Positions 1 through 8,998 of a stretch of DNA of 64,000 nucleotides are shown here, piece after piece. The notes beneath the pieces were generated by a model. The model worked only from the letters and a program-made list of their open reading frames with translations, was not told the DNA's origin and ran no database searches. Both the position numbers and the translations under genes were made by a program. Each line of letters starts with the position of its first letter. Position 1 is the first letter of the stretch. The stretch is taken from contig JAJACK010000002.1 of assembly GCA_022601535.1 (NCBI GenBank), positions 62,001 to 126,000 of the forward strand, read 5' to 3'. The stretch comes from Chlamydiales bacterium. Its GTDB lineage: Bacteria; Chlamydiota; Chlamydiia; Chlamydiales; JAAKFR01.

Positions 1-285
1 CCCCATATTGCTGAAGAGCTTTGGGCTCATCTTGGAGGGGAGGAGAGTGTTGTAAAAGCGCCTTGGCCTTCGGTCGATCCAAACTATTTGGTCGATGAAA
101 AAGTGACTTACGTTGTCCAAGTGAATGGAAAACTGCGTGGTCGATTTGAACTACCAATTGATAAGAGTAAGGAGGAGATTCTTGCCCTTGCCAAAGAAGA
201 GGGGAATGTGGCAAAACATCTCCATGGGGAAATTATCAAAGTGATCTTTGTTCCCAATAAGCTGCTCAATATTGTGGTGAAATGA
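1..285 (+). CDS. leuS: Leucyl-tRNA synthetase, C-terminal fragment
   Basis: The reading frame is open from base 1 and ends at a TGA at 283-285, so only the last 94 residues of the enzyme are here. LeuRS charges tRNA-Leu with leucine in the cytosol. The visible part covers the end of the anticodon-binding region and the small C-terminal domain; the motif VQVNGKLRGR and the closing KVIFVPNKLLNIVV are typical of bacterial LeuRS. The stop overlaps the next start (ATGA at 282-285), so leuS and waaA are translationally coupled. The same leuS-Kdo transferase pair occurs in Chlamydia as I recall it. The main part of the gene lies off the left edge. Confidence 0.95.
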   Translation, partial: PHIAEELWAHLGGEESVVKAPWPSVDPNYLVDEKVTYVVQVNGKLRGRFELPIDKSKEEILALAKEEGNVAKHLHGEIIKVIFVPNKLLNIVVK

Positions 286-1475
286 GATTTCTCTATACAT
301 GTGCTCTTCATCTCTACGCTTTAGCTTTTTTTCCAAAGGTAGTGCGGAAGTATGGCCGAGATTTTCTCTGCCGGCTTGGATACGGTTTTCCCAAGATTGA
401 AAAAGATGAAAAGCCAATCTGCTGGATCCATGCCGTTTCTTTAGGAGAGACAAAAACAGTTGCTCCTTTAATCGATAAACTTAAAGAAGATTATCGCATC
501 CTTCTCTCAACAGTGACTTTAACAGGACGGGCAGAAGGGCTCCGCTCATGTGCAGCCAATTGGTTTGCCTATCTGCCATTTGATCTCCCTTATCTGATCA
601 AGCCTATTGTAAAAAGAGTGCATCCAAAGCTTTTGATCTTGGTCGAAACAGATTTTTGGTTCCATTTCGAAGATGCGGTGAAGCAGGGGGGTGGCAAAAT
701 CATCGTTGTCAATGGAAAGGTCTCTAAACGGTCTTTTGAAAGGCTTTCAAAGTTTCCTAAACTTGCCAAACTCCTTTTAGATCCAATCGATCGTTTCTGT
801 GTGCAGGGAAAACTCTATGAGGAGCGGTTTTTAAAGTTGGGAATTCCGCGTGAAAAACTTCTTGTAACGGGAAATCTCAAACTCGATGCTACTTTAAAAG
901 GGGAACGGATAGAGAGTGAGGAGACAATTTTAACGCTTGGTTCAACGCACGACCCTGAAGAAGCGTTGTGGCTTCCCATTCTTTCCGGTTTCCCCTCCCT
1001 TAAAACCTACATCGCTCCTCGCCATCCAGAGCGGTTTGATACGATTGCAAATCTACTCACTGCGCGGGGAGTAAAATTTGGTCGGCTGAGTAAAGGAGAC
1101 GATTTTTCAAGCTGTTCAATCATTTTAGTCGATCAAATGGGAGCGCTAAAGAAGTGTTATAAACGGTCTACTCTTGCTTTTGTTGGGGGGAGTTTAACCG
1201 CAGGAGTTGGAGGGCATAACATCTTAGAGCCTTGCCTTTACGGTGTTCCCGTTCTTTTTGGCCCCCACATGGAAGGACAGCCTGATATGCTCGATTTAGT
1301 GCAACGGTACCATGCTGGAGTTGAGATAAATTCAACGACGATGGAGAAAACTCTAACCCATCTTTTAAACAGTATTGAAGAACGGAACCTTCTTTCTGAT
1401 GGAGGAAAAAAGCTGATCGCAGAGGAGTCGAAAGCTTTTATAAAAACAGTTGATGCAATTTCTTGCATGAAATAA
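282..1475 (+). CDS. waaA: 3-deoxy-D-manno-octulosonic acid (Kdo) transferase
   Basis: WaaA (KdtA; GseA in Chlamydia) transfers Kdo from CMP-Kdo to lipid A precursor at the inner face of the inner membrane; the chlamydial enzymes are multifunctional and make the genus LPS epitope. This 397-residue protein has a short hydrophobic N-terminus, the N-domain motif HAVSLGETKTVAPLI (about residues 50-64), and in the C-domain GSTHDPEE followed by GGHNILEPCLYGVPVLFGPH (about 307-326), the family nucleotide-sugar site. Length fits the family (about 420). It starts inside the leuS stop and is followed by two tRNA genes. How many Kdo units it adds cannot be read from sequence. Confidence 0.95.
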   Translation: MRFLYTCALHLYALAFFPKVVRKYGRDFLCRLGYGFPKIEKDEKPICWIHAVSLGETKTVAPLIDKLKEDYRILLSTVTLTGRAEGLRSCAANWFAYLPFDLPYLIKPIVKRVHPKLLILVETDFWFHFEDAVKQGGGKIIVVNGKVSKRSFERLSKFPKLAKLLLDPIDRFCVQGKLYEERFLKLGIPREKLLVTGNLKLDATLKGERIESEETILTLGSTHDPEEALWLPILSGFPSLKTYIAPRHPERFDTIANLLTARGVKFGRLSKGDDFSSCSIILVDQMGALKKCYKRSTLAFVGGSLTAGVGGHNILEPCLYGVPVLFGPHMEGQPDMLDLVQRYHAGVEINSTTMEKTLTHLLNSIEERNLLSDGGKKLIAEESKAFIKTVDAISCMK

Positions 1476-1503
1476 CCCCTCTTGTTATGATCACCGCCTT
1501 AAT

Positions 1504-1576
<73 letters not shown>

Positions 1577-1602
1577 ATTTTTCCAAGAGCTATCTCTTTT
1601 TT

Positions 1603-1676
1603 GGCGGCATAGCTCAGTTGGTTAGAGCGACGGAATCATAATCCGTGTGTCGTGGGTTCGAGTCCCTCTGCCGCTA
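1603..1676 (+). tRNA. tRNA-Met (CAT), probably elongator
   Basis: A 74-nt cloverleaf with acceptor GGCGGCA/TGCCGCT, D arm AGCTCAGTTGGTTAGAGC, anticodon stem ACGGA/TCCGT with loop ATCATAA (anticodon CAT), and T loop TTCGAGT. The first acceptor pair is G-U, and the anticodon stem lacks the initiator GGG/CCC run. CCA is not encoded. The T stem contains one U-U mismatch. A CAT anticodon could also be an Ile2 tRNA read after lysidine modification; similarity to bacterial elongator tRNA-Met favours Met. It sits 26 bases after the initiator tRNA. Confidence 0.9.
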
Positions 1677-1720
1677 CATTTTTCTTGCTTTATCTTTTCT
1701 TAATATAAAATTTTTATTAG

Positions 1721-1749
1721 TTGATTTTTCTAAGTCATTGTGATATAAT
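1721..1749 (+). promoter_or_regulatory. Promoter for the USP-like gene
   Basis: TTGATT at 1721-1726 and a perfect TATAAT at 1744-1749 are separated by 17 bases, the form of a major sigma-factor promoter. The -10 box ends only six bases before the ATG at 1756, so transcription would begin at or next to the start codon and the mRNA would be nearly leaderless. There is no Shine-Dalgarno sequence. Confidence 0.65.
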
Positions 1750-1755
1750 ACCTCT

Positions 1756-3051
1756 ATGATTTCGGGGGAATATGGACAGATCCTACTAGGTTTAAGGCCG
1801 GGATACCGGCTTGCCTATAACAGTACAGAAAGGTCCTTTCGCGCTATTGAACAAAAAGAGCAAAAATACTCTGTTCCCGATGGTTTTGATACTGATCTGA
1901 AGAAGGTAACAGAAGCGACAAAAACCTTTTTTTCTCTTTTTCCTCAGATGAATAAAGACTTAGTTTTAAATAAAATAGAGAGGCGTATCGCCCCTTATAA
2001 AGGGGTGTGGGGTTGGTTTTTAACTCTCACTTTTAGGGGAGCTGTTTGCAATCAGATCGTCACCAATTTTGAGGCTCTGTCAAATGCTATTTTAACAGCT
2101 CCTATCCCTGAGCTTCCAGAGGTCCCTTCAAATGGTGTAAGAGCAGGAGTGAATCGAAGGGGAACAAATGCGTGCTGGTTTATTTCAACTTTAAAGCTTT
2201 TTTCTCAAGTTTCCTATTTCGATGAAGTATTTAAGCCAAAAGAGGGAGATACCACTTCAGTTGCTGAGCTAAAACAGCTCTACAGCTATGCGATCTATTT
2301 TCTTAGAAAAAGAGGGCAAGGGGTGTTAAGCCAAACAATTGTCGATGCTCTACAGCGAGCGATTGAAAAACAATTTCCTGAGCATAAATTTGCAAGACAG
2401 TGTGATGCAGATGAATACATACGGATTTTATTAGATTTTCTAGGTTGGCATGGAGCAGAAGACGGCACTGTTTTAGCTACAGCATGCTCTGTATATAAAG
2501 ATCCTCTAAGATATGGAGAGAAAGCTCCTACGGTCCATTTTCCTGAAGAAATTACAATCATTGAGACCATTCCTGATAGATGTTTTGAAGAGGAGGCATC
2601 ATTAAATCTCAATGAACTTGTCTCTTTTCCTGACAAACGACGTCTTAACGACGAGATGGGATTTGATCGAGAATTTACCTGTTCAAAGGCTTACTTAAAT
2701 CTCCCTTCTCTGTTCATGGTCAAGCTCAAGCGGATTCAAGCATTGGACCCATTAGGAGAGAGAAAAAGAAAATGCAAAGCTCCAATTGAGATGGAAGGGG
2801 GGGAGAGACTTGTATTTGATCAATATCATATGAACAATGCGTACACCGATATTATCCCTCACACACAAGAGAGCTATCAGGTGAAAGGGGCTCTTATCCA
2901 TATTGGAGGTGCTCATGGGGGGCACTACGTATTTGAATCAAAAAATCCAGATGGTTCGATCACACGCCATAACGATTCTGAAGTGACAGAAAAAGAAGAG
3001 TTTGATCCACAAGCGCTCTTTCTTATCCTTGAGAAAATCGAAGACCAATAA
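1756..3051 (+). CDS. USP-type (ubiquitin-specific protease) deubiquitinase-like protein, candidate effector
   Basis: The 431-residue protein has the two signature boxes of eukaryotic USP (peptidase C19) enzymes. The Cys box GTNACWFISTLKLF puts the catalytic Cys at about residue 140 (USP consensus GNTCYMNSxLQ). The His box IGGAHGGHYVFE puts the catalytic His at about 390, followed by HNDSEV with the third acidic residue near 407 and a hydrophobic ALFLILE end. USPs remove ubiquitin from substrates; bacteria lack ubiquitin, so the target would be in the host cell. No signal peptide is evident, compatible with type III secretion but not proof of it. The first 120 residues are unrecognised. It stands alone after two tRNAs with its own promoter. 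The start has no SD and no good downstream alternative. Confidence 0.8.
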   Translation: MISGEYGQILLGLRPGYRLAYNSTERSFRAIEQKEQKYSVPDGFDTDLKKVTEATKTFFSLFPQMNKDLVLNKIERRIAPYKGVWGWFLTLTFRGAVCNQIVTNFEALSNAILTAPIPELPEVPSNGVRAGVNRRGTNACWFISTLKLFSQVSYFDEVFKPKEGDTTSVAELKQLYSYAIYFLRKRGQGVLSQTIVDALQRAIEKQFPEHKFARQCDADEYIRILLDFLGWHGAEDGTVLATACSVYKDPLRYGEKAPTVHFPEEITIIETIPDRCFEEEASLNLNELVSFPDKRRLNDEMGFDREFTCSKAYLNLPSLFMVKLKRIQALDPLGERKRKCKAPIEMEGGERLVFDQYHMNNAYTDIIPHTQESYQVKGALIHIGGAHGGHYVFESKNPDGSITRHNDSEVTEKEEFDPQALFLILEKIEDQ

Positions 3052-3168
3052 ATTCCAGAGAGAAGAAGAGGAGTAAAAGGAAGTTATAGATAGAAAAAAT
3101 TTAATTTGTCGTTAAATTTATGTAAATAACTGTCGACATTTTTCTCTAAAAGGGGTACCGTTTTCGTT

Positions 3169-3957
3169 ATGACTGAAGTGAGAGAATGGATCAATATAGA
3201 TAGTGGTGGACATAAGCTCTTTGGAGTTCTTCATCGGCCTGAAAATCAAAAAAATGTTCCCCTTGTGGTTGTTTTGCATGGGTTTGCAAGTAGCAAGCAT
3301 GGGACAAATCGGTGTTATGTTACCTTTGCCCAAGAGTTGGCAAAACAGGGGATTGCAACACTTCGATTTGATTTCCGAGGGGCAGGTGATAGTGAAGGAG
3401 GCCTCTCTTCTATTACGTTAGAAGATCTTATTGAAGATGCCGTTGAAGTGTACGGTTTTGCAAAATCTCTAGAGGGGATTGATCAAAGTCGAGTAGGAAT
3501 GCTAGGCTCCTCTTTAGGGGGAGCTATTGCCGTTTTGGCTTCTGAGCGTGTTGGCGATGTGAAGACACTTTCTCTTTGGTCTCCTGTTGCCAGTGGAGAG
3601 CTTTGGGTGCACGATTTTATGACCCAAAATCCCGAGCTTGCTAAATACGATCCAAAAGAGGTGCTCTCTTCTTATCGTGGAGTGACGCTTCATCCCGATT
3701 TTTGCTCCCAATTTGCCCGTATGACAGCGGTGCAAGCAATTGAAAAGCTTCCTTCTATTCCTCTTCTCCATCTACATGGAGAGGCAGATAAAACCGTCAC
3801 ATTGATGCATCAACGTGTGTTTAAATTGCATTGTGAAGGGAGAGATGCTCCAGCACGCTTTGTCTCTTACCCCGATATAGAGCACCATTTGGGAGTTGCA
3901 GAAATTTTCCCCGAGGTGTTATCTGAAACTGTTTCGTGGTTTAAAACGCACCTATAA
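3169..3957 (+). CDS. Alpha/beta hydrolase (CT206-like position)
   Basis: A 262-residue single-domain alpha/beta hydrolase. The strand after LVVVLHGFASS forms the oxyanion region, the nucleophile elbow is GSSLGG (Ser at about 113), LHGEADKTV supplies the likely acidic residue (about 203-206), and the His is probably in DIEHHLG near 238. FDFRGAGDSEG is typical of the serine aminopeptidase/lysophospholipase-like branch. Substrate cannot be told. It sits 9 bases before the phosphofructokinase; I recall the same neighbourhood in Chlamydia (hydrolase CT206 next to pfkA copies). Confidence 0.85.
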   Translation: MTEVREWINIDSGGHKLFGVLHRPENQKNVPLVVVLHGFASSKHGTNRCYVTFAQELAKQGIATLRFDFRGAGDSEGGLSSITLEDLIEDAVEVYGFAKSLEGIDQSRVGMLGSSLGGAIAVLASERVGDVKTLSLWSPVASGELWVHDFMTQNPELAKYDPKEVLSSYRGVTLHPDFCSQFARMTAVQAIEKLPSIPLLHLHGEADKTVTLMHQRVFKLHCEGRDAPARFVSYPDIEHHLGVAEIFPEVLSETVSWFKTHL

Positions 3958-3966
3958 AAGGTCAAA

Positions 3967-5559
3967 ATGGAAAGTGCATTTCAAGAGGGGCGTGCTCAAT
4001 TCAACCCTGAGCTTCCCAACCTCCTAAAAGGGATTAAAACCTTGAAGCTCTGTGAAGGGGAATCAACCTCCTCGAGAGGGGATTGTGAAGAAATCCACAC
4101 CTTTTTCCCAAAAACATTTGGGCAGCCAAGTTACACATTTGAACTTGGAACAACTCCTCATCCAAGTGAGCCTCTCCATGTAGGGGTTGTCCTCTCAGGG
4201 GGGCAAGCTCCAGGAGGGCATAATGTGATCACCGCCCTTTTCGACGCCCTTCAAACACTTCATTCAGAAAGCACTTTGATAGGGTTTCTCGGAGGACCTT
4301 CTGGAATCATCGACGATAAGACCATTTTATTGACCGAGGAGAAAATTGCTCCTTTTCGCAATATGGGAGGTTTTGATTTGATCGGCTCTGGTCGAACAAA
4401 AATTGAAAGCGCCTCTCAGCTCGAAGCCTCTTTGAAGACTGTTTTGAAAAATAGACTCGATGGATTGGTCATTGTAGGTGGAGATGATTCAAATACCAAT
4501 GCTGCTATTTTAGCCGAATATTTTTTGGAAAATGGGATAAAAACAAGGGTTGTGGGTGTTCCAAAGACGATTGATGGCGATTTGAAAAATAACTTCATTG
4601 AAACCTCTTTTGGATTTGATACAGCAGCAAAAATTTACTCAGAGCTGATCAGTAATATTGAGCGAGACGCCCTTTCAGCTAAAAAATACACCCATTTTAT
4701 CAAACTGATGGGTCGATCAGCTTCTCATCTCACTTTAGAGTGTGCTTTACGCACACATCCAAATATCACGGTGATTGGCGAAGAAGTTGCAAAGAAAGGG
4801 CTGACTCTCTCACAGATTGTCCATCAAATTGCAGATGTGATAAGCCAGCGGGCAAATAGAGGGAAAAACTTCGGTGTCATTCTTCTTCCCGAAGGGCTTT
4901 TAGAATTTATTCCACAAATGAGCACGGTCATCGATGAGCTCAATAGTGGGACATTGAGTGCTGAAAGTGAAGCAGTTTTAAACTCTCTTCCCCAGTCGAT
5001 TGTAGAGCAGCTCAAGATGGATCGTGATCCACATGGGAATATCCAACTCTCCCATATTCAGACTGAGCGCCTTTTGATCCACCTTGTCCGGGAAGAGTTG
5101 GCACAACGCTCAAACTTTAAAGGGAAATTTTCTGCTGTAAGCCATTTTTTTGGTTATGAAGGGCGTGCGGCCTTTCCCTCTAATTTTGATGCAAACTACA
5201 CCTATGCATTGGGTATGACAGCCGCTGTTTTAATCGATCGGGGATTGACAGGTTATATGGCAATGGTGAATCAACTCACCAAACCCCCCTCTCTATGGGA
5301 AGTGGGTGGACTGCCTATCACAATGATGATGCATATGGAGAAGCGAAAAAGTGTTCGTAAACCCGTTATTCAAAAAGCGTTGGTCGATCTTGAGGCAGAG
5401 CCATTTCGTTATTTTGTCTCCCAAAGAGATAACTGGGCAATAGAAGATCTCTACCAATTCCAAGGGCCGATCCAATACTTTGGGCCAGAACAGATCACCG
5501 ATGAAACAGCGCTGACACTCAAGCTAGAACATCATGTTCCAATAGAATTTACAAGCTAA
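3967..5559 (+). CDS. pfp: Pyrophosphate-dependent 6-phosphofructokinase
   Basis: Interconverts fructose 6-phosphate and fructose 1,6-bisphosphate using PPi rather than ATP. At 530 residues it matches the long plant/spirochaete/chlamydial PFP class. VVLSGGQAPGGHN (about 75-87) is the N-terminal phosphate loop, VVGGDDSNTNA (about 169-179) carries the GGDD signature of PPi enzymes (ATP enzymes have GGDGS), and PKTIDGDLKN (about 199-208) is the sugar-phosphate site with the catalytic Asp. PPi use saves ATP, fitting an energy parasite. Its 3' end overlaps the opposing beta-barrel gene by 11 bases. Confidence 0.93.
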   Translation: MESAFQEGRAQFNPELPNLLKGIKTLKLCEGESTSSRGDCEEIHTFFPKTFGQPSYTFELGTTPHPSEPLHVGVVLSGGQAPGGHNVITALFDALQTLHSESTLIGFLGGPSGIIDDKTILLTEEKIAPFRNMGGFDLIGSGRTKIESASQLEASLKTVLKNRLDGLVIVGGDDSNTNAAILAEYFLENGIKTRVVGVPKTIDGDLKNNFIETSFGFDTAAKIYSELISNIERDALSAKKYTHFIKLMGRSASHLTLECALRTHPNITVIGEEVAKKGLTLSQIVHQIADVISQRANRGKNFGVILLPEGLLEFIPQMSTVIDELNSGTLSAESEAVLNSLPQSIVEQLKMDRDPHGNIQLSHIQTERLLIHLVREELAQRSNFKGKFSAVSHFFGYEGRAAFPSNFDANYTYALGMTAAVLIDRGLTGYMAMVNQLTKPPSLWEVGGLPITMMMHMEKRKSVRKPVIQKALVDLEAEPFRYFVSQRDNWAIEDLYQFQGPIQYFGPEQITDETALTLKLEHHVPIEFTS

Positions 5560-6385
5560 AAGGAAAGACTAACTTACCGCCAATGCCCCAGTAATTTTTA
5601 GGGCCATTGAAAGCGACAACGTTGTAGAGACCACTCAGCTCAAACGACCCATAGATCGGGAATTCATATAACATTTTTGTCTCAACATTGAGGACATGGA
5701 AATCGATATTATGGTAGCCAAAGAAGCCCTCTTTAGTTGGAGGAAGATCGTTTGTTCCATATCCCGATTGGTAGTGGGTGTGGAGCTTCCAAATAAGGCA
5801 AGGAAGGATTCTTTGGTCGTATGCAAGGGTGGAGCGAAAAGAGCCTGGGGTATTTCGGTTATAGAAGAGGTATTCTCCGAAAAACCAAAGTCGTCTTCTC
5901 CAAAGAGGGTCACACCTTCGATAGAGCGCTTTTCCTACTGTCACAGAAAGACCTAAGCTGTAGTTGCTAGAGAGATAGGCATTGAGATTCTCTTCTAATT
6001 CACCCCGAATAAAAGACATCGACATTCCAGTTACAAGAGAGAGTGGTTCACCGATTGTATCATCAAGCCACTGGTAGCGAGCAATGATTTCAGCTCCACC
6101 AAAATTAAATGAGGTTCGATCAGAAGCGATAAAATCGAGCTGAACCTCTGCATCCCAGTAAGGATAAGGACTCACTTGAAGGGCAAGGTCAAACAAGTTT
6201 GAATAGTCATTGAGTGTATAGCCACTTTTAGGGATTTGAACGGTGCGGTTTTTAAAATAGTCGTTTTGAGCAATGGCTTGAAATTCCCAGAGGGGATTGA
6301 ACCAAGGCTCCCGCTCTAATCCCAAAAGAGTAGATGAGAGAAAAAAAAGGGAAAGAAATACTTTTATTCGAAAGAAGCTAACCAT
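5549..6385 (-). CDS. Putative outer-membrane beta-barrel protein
   Basis: A 278-residue protein with a cleavable signal peptide (Lys-containing start, hydrophobic run [14 protein letters not shown], likely cleavage near residue 22). The rest is rich in alternating aromatic/polar strands (e.g. [32 protein letters not shown]) and ends [10 protein letters not shown], close to the aromatic C-terminal signature of barrel proteins. I do not recognise a named family. Its start overlaps the end of trxB by 22 bases on the same strand, and its 3' end meets pfp tail to tail. Confidence 0.6.
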   Translation of the reverse strand: MVSFFRIKVFLSLFFLSSTLLGLEREPWFNPLWEFQAIAQNDYFKNRTVQIPKSGYTLNDYSNLFDLALQVSPYPYWDAEVQLDFIASDRTSFNFGGAEIIARYQWLDDTIGEPLSLVTGMSMSFIRGELEENLNAYLSSNYSLGLSVTVGKALYRRCDPLWRRRLWFFGEYLFYNRNTPGSFRSTLAYDQRILPCLIWKLHTHYQSGYGTNDLPPTKEGFFGYHNIDFHVLNVETKMLYEFPIYGSFELSGLYNVVAFNGPKNYWGIGGKLVFPFSL

Positions 6386-7308
6386 CGTTCAACATCCATT
6401 GCAGCCATACAACCACTTCCAGCGGCAGTGATCGCTTGTCGGTAAATTGGATCTTGAACATCTCCACATGCAAAGATCCCTTCTTTGTTTGTATACGACG
6501 TTCCGGGTTTAACAATCAAATACCCTTGTGGATTTGTTTCAAGTTGCCCTGCTAAAAAATCGGTGTTGGGTTTATGGCCGATTGCAAAAAAGACACCGGC
6601 AGCTTCCCGTTTTTCTTCATTTTTTGTTTTAACATTTTGAACAGTGACAGAGCGAACAACTTTATCTCCTTCTATTTTAGTGATTTCACTATCCCAAAGT
6701 ATTTCAATTTTGGGGTGGTTAAGAGCCCTTTTTTCCATGATCTTAGATGCACGCAATTCATCTCTCCTATGGACGATATACACTTTGCTTCCATATTTTG
6801 TTAAAAATGTCGCCTCTTCCACTGCTGAATCTCCTCCTCCAATCACATAGAGCTCTTTATCTCTAAAAATAGGCATTGCTCCATCACAAACAGCACACGC
6901 AGTGACTCCTTTTTGCCAAAAACCCTCTTCATCAGCTCCTTCAATCTCAAGTCTTTTTGCTGTTGCTCCTGTAGAAATGATCAATGCATCGGCCAACACC
7001 TCAGTTTTCTTTCCTTTCACTAAAAAAGGGCGCTTAGAAAGGTCAACACTCACCACATCTTCTTGTAAAAGATCGGTTCCAAAGCGGGCACACTGCTTAC
7101 GAAAGCTATCCATCAGATCAGGACCTGTGATTCCTTCAGGGAAGCCGGGAAAATTTTCCACATCTGTTGTAGTCATCAGCTGTCCACCGGCAGGGCCTGA
7201 GAAGAAACCTTCAAAAACAAGTGGAGAGAGATTTGCTCTAGAAGCATAGAGAGCGGCTGTATAGCCTGCAGGACCCGATCCAATGATAACGACTTTTCTT
7301 TTTTCCAC
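6364..7308 (-). CDS. trxB: Thioredoxin reductase
   Basis: NADPH-dependent flavoenzyme that reduces thioredoxin in the cytosol. The FAD loop is [11 protein letters not shown] at the N-terminus, the redox-active pair is CAVCDG near residues 138-141, the NADPH loop is [12 protein letters not shown] and the C-terminal FAD motif is [11 protein letters not shown] chose GTG at 7308 because it follows a clean GGAGG at 7315-7319 with 6-base spacing; a longer frame to 7356 would run into acpS. The SD lies inside the last codons of acpS, so the genes are coupled. trxB-acpS-membrane protein order matches Chlamydia as I recall it. Confidence 0.96.
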   Translation of the reverse strand: MEKRKVVIIGSGPAGYTAALYASRANLSPLVFEGFFSGPAGGQLMTTTDVENFPGFPEGITGPDLMDSFRKQCARFGTDLLQEDVVSVDLSKRPFLVKGKKTEVLADALIISTGATAKRLEIEGADEEGFWQKGVTACAVCDGAMPIFRDKELYVIGGGDSAVEEATFLTKYGSKVYIVHRRDELRASKIMEKRALNHPKIEILWDSEITKIEGDKVVRSVTVQNVKTKNEEKREAAGVFFAIGHKPNTDFLAGQLETNPQGYLIVKPGTSYTNKEGIFACGDVQDPIYRQAITAAGSGCMAAMDVERWLASFE

Positions 7309-7310
7309 TT

Positions 7311-7667
7311 TTATCCTCCAAACATGATTGCGGTTGCGGTTGCATACTCTTTGCAATGGCTGATAGAGATGCTGATTTGATATTTTGTAAATTGCTCTTT
7401 TAGTTTTCCTGTGAGGGTGACCTCAGGCTTTCCCTTTGAATCATTGAGAACTTCAATCTCTGTCCACTGACACTCTCCCACTCCAAGAGCTTTCACAACA
7501 GCCTCTTTTGCAGCAAATCGACCGGCAAGTCGGGGAGGCATGTCTCGATACTGGGCACAATATTTTTGTTCAGACGGAGTGAAAAGACGATTTAAAAAAG
7601 AGGAGCCATGTTTTGCATAAGCTGCACGGATCCGCTCAATTTCGATGATGTCTGTCCCTATATTCAT
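7311..7667 (-). CDS. acpS: Holo-[acyl-carrier-protein] synthase
   Basis: Transfers the 4'-phosphopantetheine arm from CoA to the Ser of acyl carrier protein; its substrate AcpP is encoded at about 51.5 kb. The 118-residue protein begins [12 protein letters not shown] (first Mg-binding Asp), contains FTPSEQKYC, then [13 protein letters not shown] (second Mg/CoA motif), and ends with the [10 protein letters not shown] strand, all in family order. ATG at 7667 is preferred over a TTG one codon earlier. The ATG overlaps the upstream stop (TGATGA), so translation is coupled. Confidence 0.95.
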   Translation of the reverse strand: MNIGTDIIEIERIRAAYAKHGSSFLNRLFTPSEQKYCAQYRDMPPRLAGRFAAKEAVVKALGVGECQWTEIEVLNDSKGKPEVTLTGKLKEQFTKYQISISISHCKEYATATAIMFGG

Positions 7668-8053
7668 CAAACTGCTTCTTTTTTAACCTTGTAGAAATTC
7701 AAAGATCCAATGATCAGAGCAAATCCAACAGCGATATCAATCGTTCCCCTCAACATAAGCGGGCAAAACCGGAGAAGGAAGCCAAGACACATCATGATTG
7801 CAAGAAGAAGGACATATCCTCTACTAAAAAGATCTTTAAGAGAAGCTTCTTTAAGGGTTGATAGACGGGAGAGTTGTCGCATCGCCGATTTTTTCATGAT
7901 AAAGCGCCCCTTTGCATAACCGATAGGAAGCGCGAGCAAAATAAGAGGGAGCGCTCCAGCTCGGCTGAGAAAAATTGTACCGAGTATAGAGAGAGAGCAA
8001 CCTACGATTGTCCAGATCATCCCCGAAATAAAAATTAACCTTGTCTTATTCAT
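7667..8053 (-). CDS. Small integral membrane protein (CT101-like position)
   Basis: About 128 residues with four predicted membrane segments in two pairs: [19 protein letters not shown] with LPLILLALPIGYAKG near the N-terminus, then YVLLLAIMMCLGFLLRF with IAVGFALIIGSLNFY near the C-terminus. A basic cytoplasmic stretch separates the pairs. I do not know its function. The ATG at 8053 is preferred: it has GGAA seven bases upstream, and the frame beyond it would cover the region between this gene and divergent lgt. Position directly before acpS and trxB matches CT101 in Chlamydia as I recall. Confidence 0.65.
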   Translation of the reverse strand: MNKTRLIFISGMIWTIVGCSLSILGTIFLSRAGALPLILLALPIGYAKGRFIMKKSAMRQLSRLSTLKEASLKDLFSRGYVLLLAIMMCLGFLLRFCPLMLRGTIDIAVGFALIIGSLNFYKVKKEAV

Positions 8054-8125
8054 CGTGCATTTCCTTGTAACTTTTTTTAGAGAAGTATATAATTTAATCC
8101 TATTTAGCTGAAGGAGTAAAAACAT

Positions 8126-8998
8126 ATGTTGGGTTATTTGAGCTGGGATCCGAATCGAGTCTTTTTCACCGTTCCCTATATCAACTTTGAAATAGCGTGG
8201 TACGGCGTTTTTTTTGCCCTGGGTTTTTTTGTCGCTTATCTGTTCTCCCAGAAGGTTTTAAAAGCTCATCTTTATGATTCTTCTCTCTCTCTTGAAGAGA
8301 ATCAGAAGCAGCTCTCCTACTTTTGTGACCGTTTTATGCTCTTGTTGATTATTTTTTCTGTTCTAGGAGCGCGTGTCGGCTACATCTTTTTTTATGGTTG
8401 GCCCTATTACCAAGCGCATCCCGAAGCGATTTTTAACCTCCGTGAAGGGGGGCTTGCAAGTCATGGAGGAGTGATTGGAGCTCTTCTTGCGCTTTTTATT
8501 TTAACTATTTGGTTTAGAAAGAAGTACACCAAGGCAACTTTTTTGATGTTTGTCGACTGCATCGCTGTTTCAGGAGCTTTTGCAGGAGGATGCATTCGAA
8601 TTGGAAATTTTTTCAATCAAGAGATTACAGGAACACCGACAACCCTTCCTTGGGGAATTAATTTTCTCCATCCACTTGATGGAATGGGAGGAGTTGTCCA
8701 TCCGGTTCAGCTCTATGAAGCGCTTTTTTACTTTATTCTTTCCGGTGTTATGGTCTCGGTTTGGATCAAGCGGGGGAAAAAGTTGGGAGATGGCTTTTTA
8801 ACAGGGCTCTTTTTCACGCTACTCTTTTGCTTTCGTTTTTGCATAGAATTTGTCAAAACCCCTCAAGGGGAGGTGATTTCCGAGAATTCTCTTCTTAAAA
8901 TGGGACAAATTTTAAGTCTTCCCTTCTTTTTTGTCGGAGTTTTCTTGTTGATCCGTTACTATTATCGCCATGCCAGATTATCTCACACCGAAACATAA
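8126..8998 (+). CDS. lgt: Prolipoprotein diacylglyceryl transferase
   Basis: Inner-membrane enzyme that moves diacylglyceryl from phosphatidylglycerol to the lipobox Cys of prolipoproteins. The 290-residue protein has seven hydrophobic segments. Family motifs: YGVFFALGF in the first helix, GGLASHGGVIGAL (about 111-123), RIGNFFNQEI with the conserved Arg/Asn/Glu (about 158-167), and HPVQLYEALFYF (about 190-201). The start follows AAGGAG at proper spacing. MetQ in this window is a predicted lipoprotein substrate. It overlaps the following gene by 29 bases. Confidence 0.97.
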   Translation: MLGYLSWDPNRVFFTVPYINFEIAWYGVFFALGFFVAYLFSQKVLKAHLYDSSLSLEENQKQLSYFCDRFMLLLIIFSVLGARVGYIFFYGWPYYQAHPEAIFNLREGGLASHGGVIGALLALFILTIWFRKKYTKATFLMFVDCIAVSGAFAGGCIRIGNFFNQEITGTPTTLPWGINFLHPLDGMGGVVHPVQLYEALFYFILSGVMVSVWIKRGKKLGDGFLTGLFFTLLFCFRFCIEFVKTPQGEVISENSLLKMGQILSLPFFFVGVFLLIRYYYRHARLSHTET

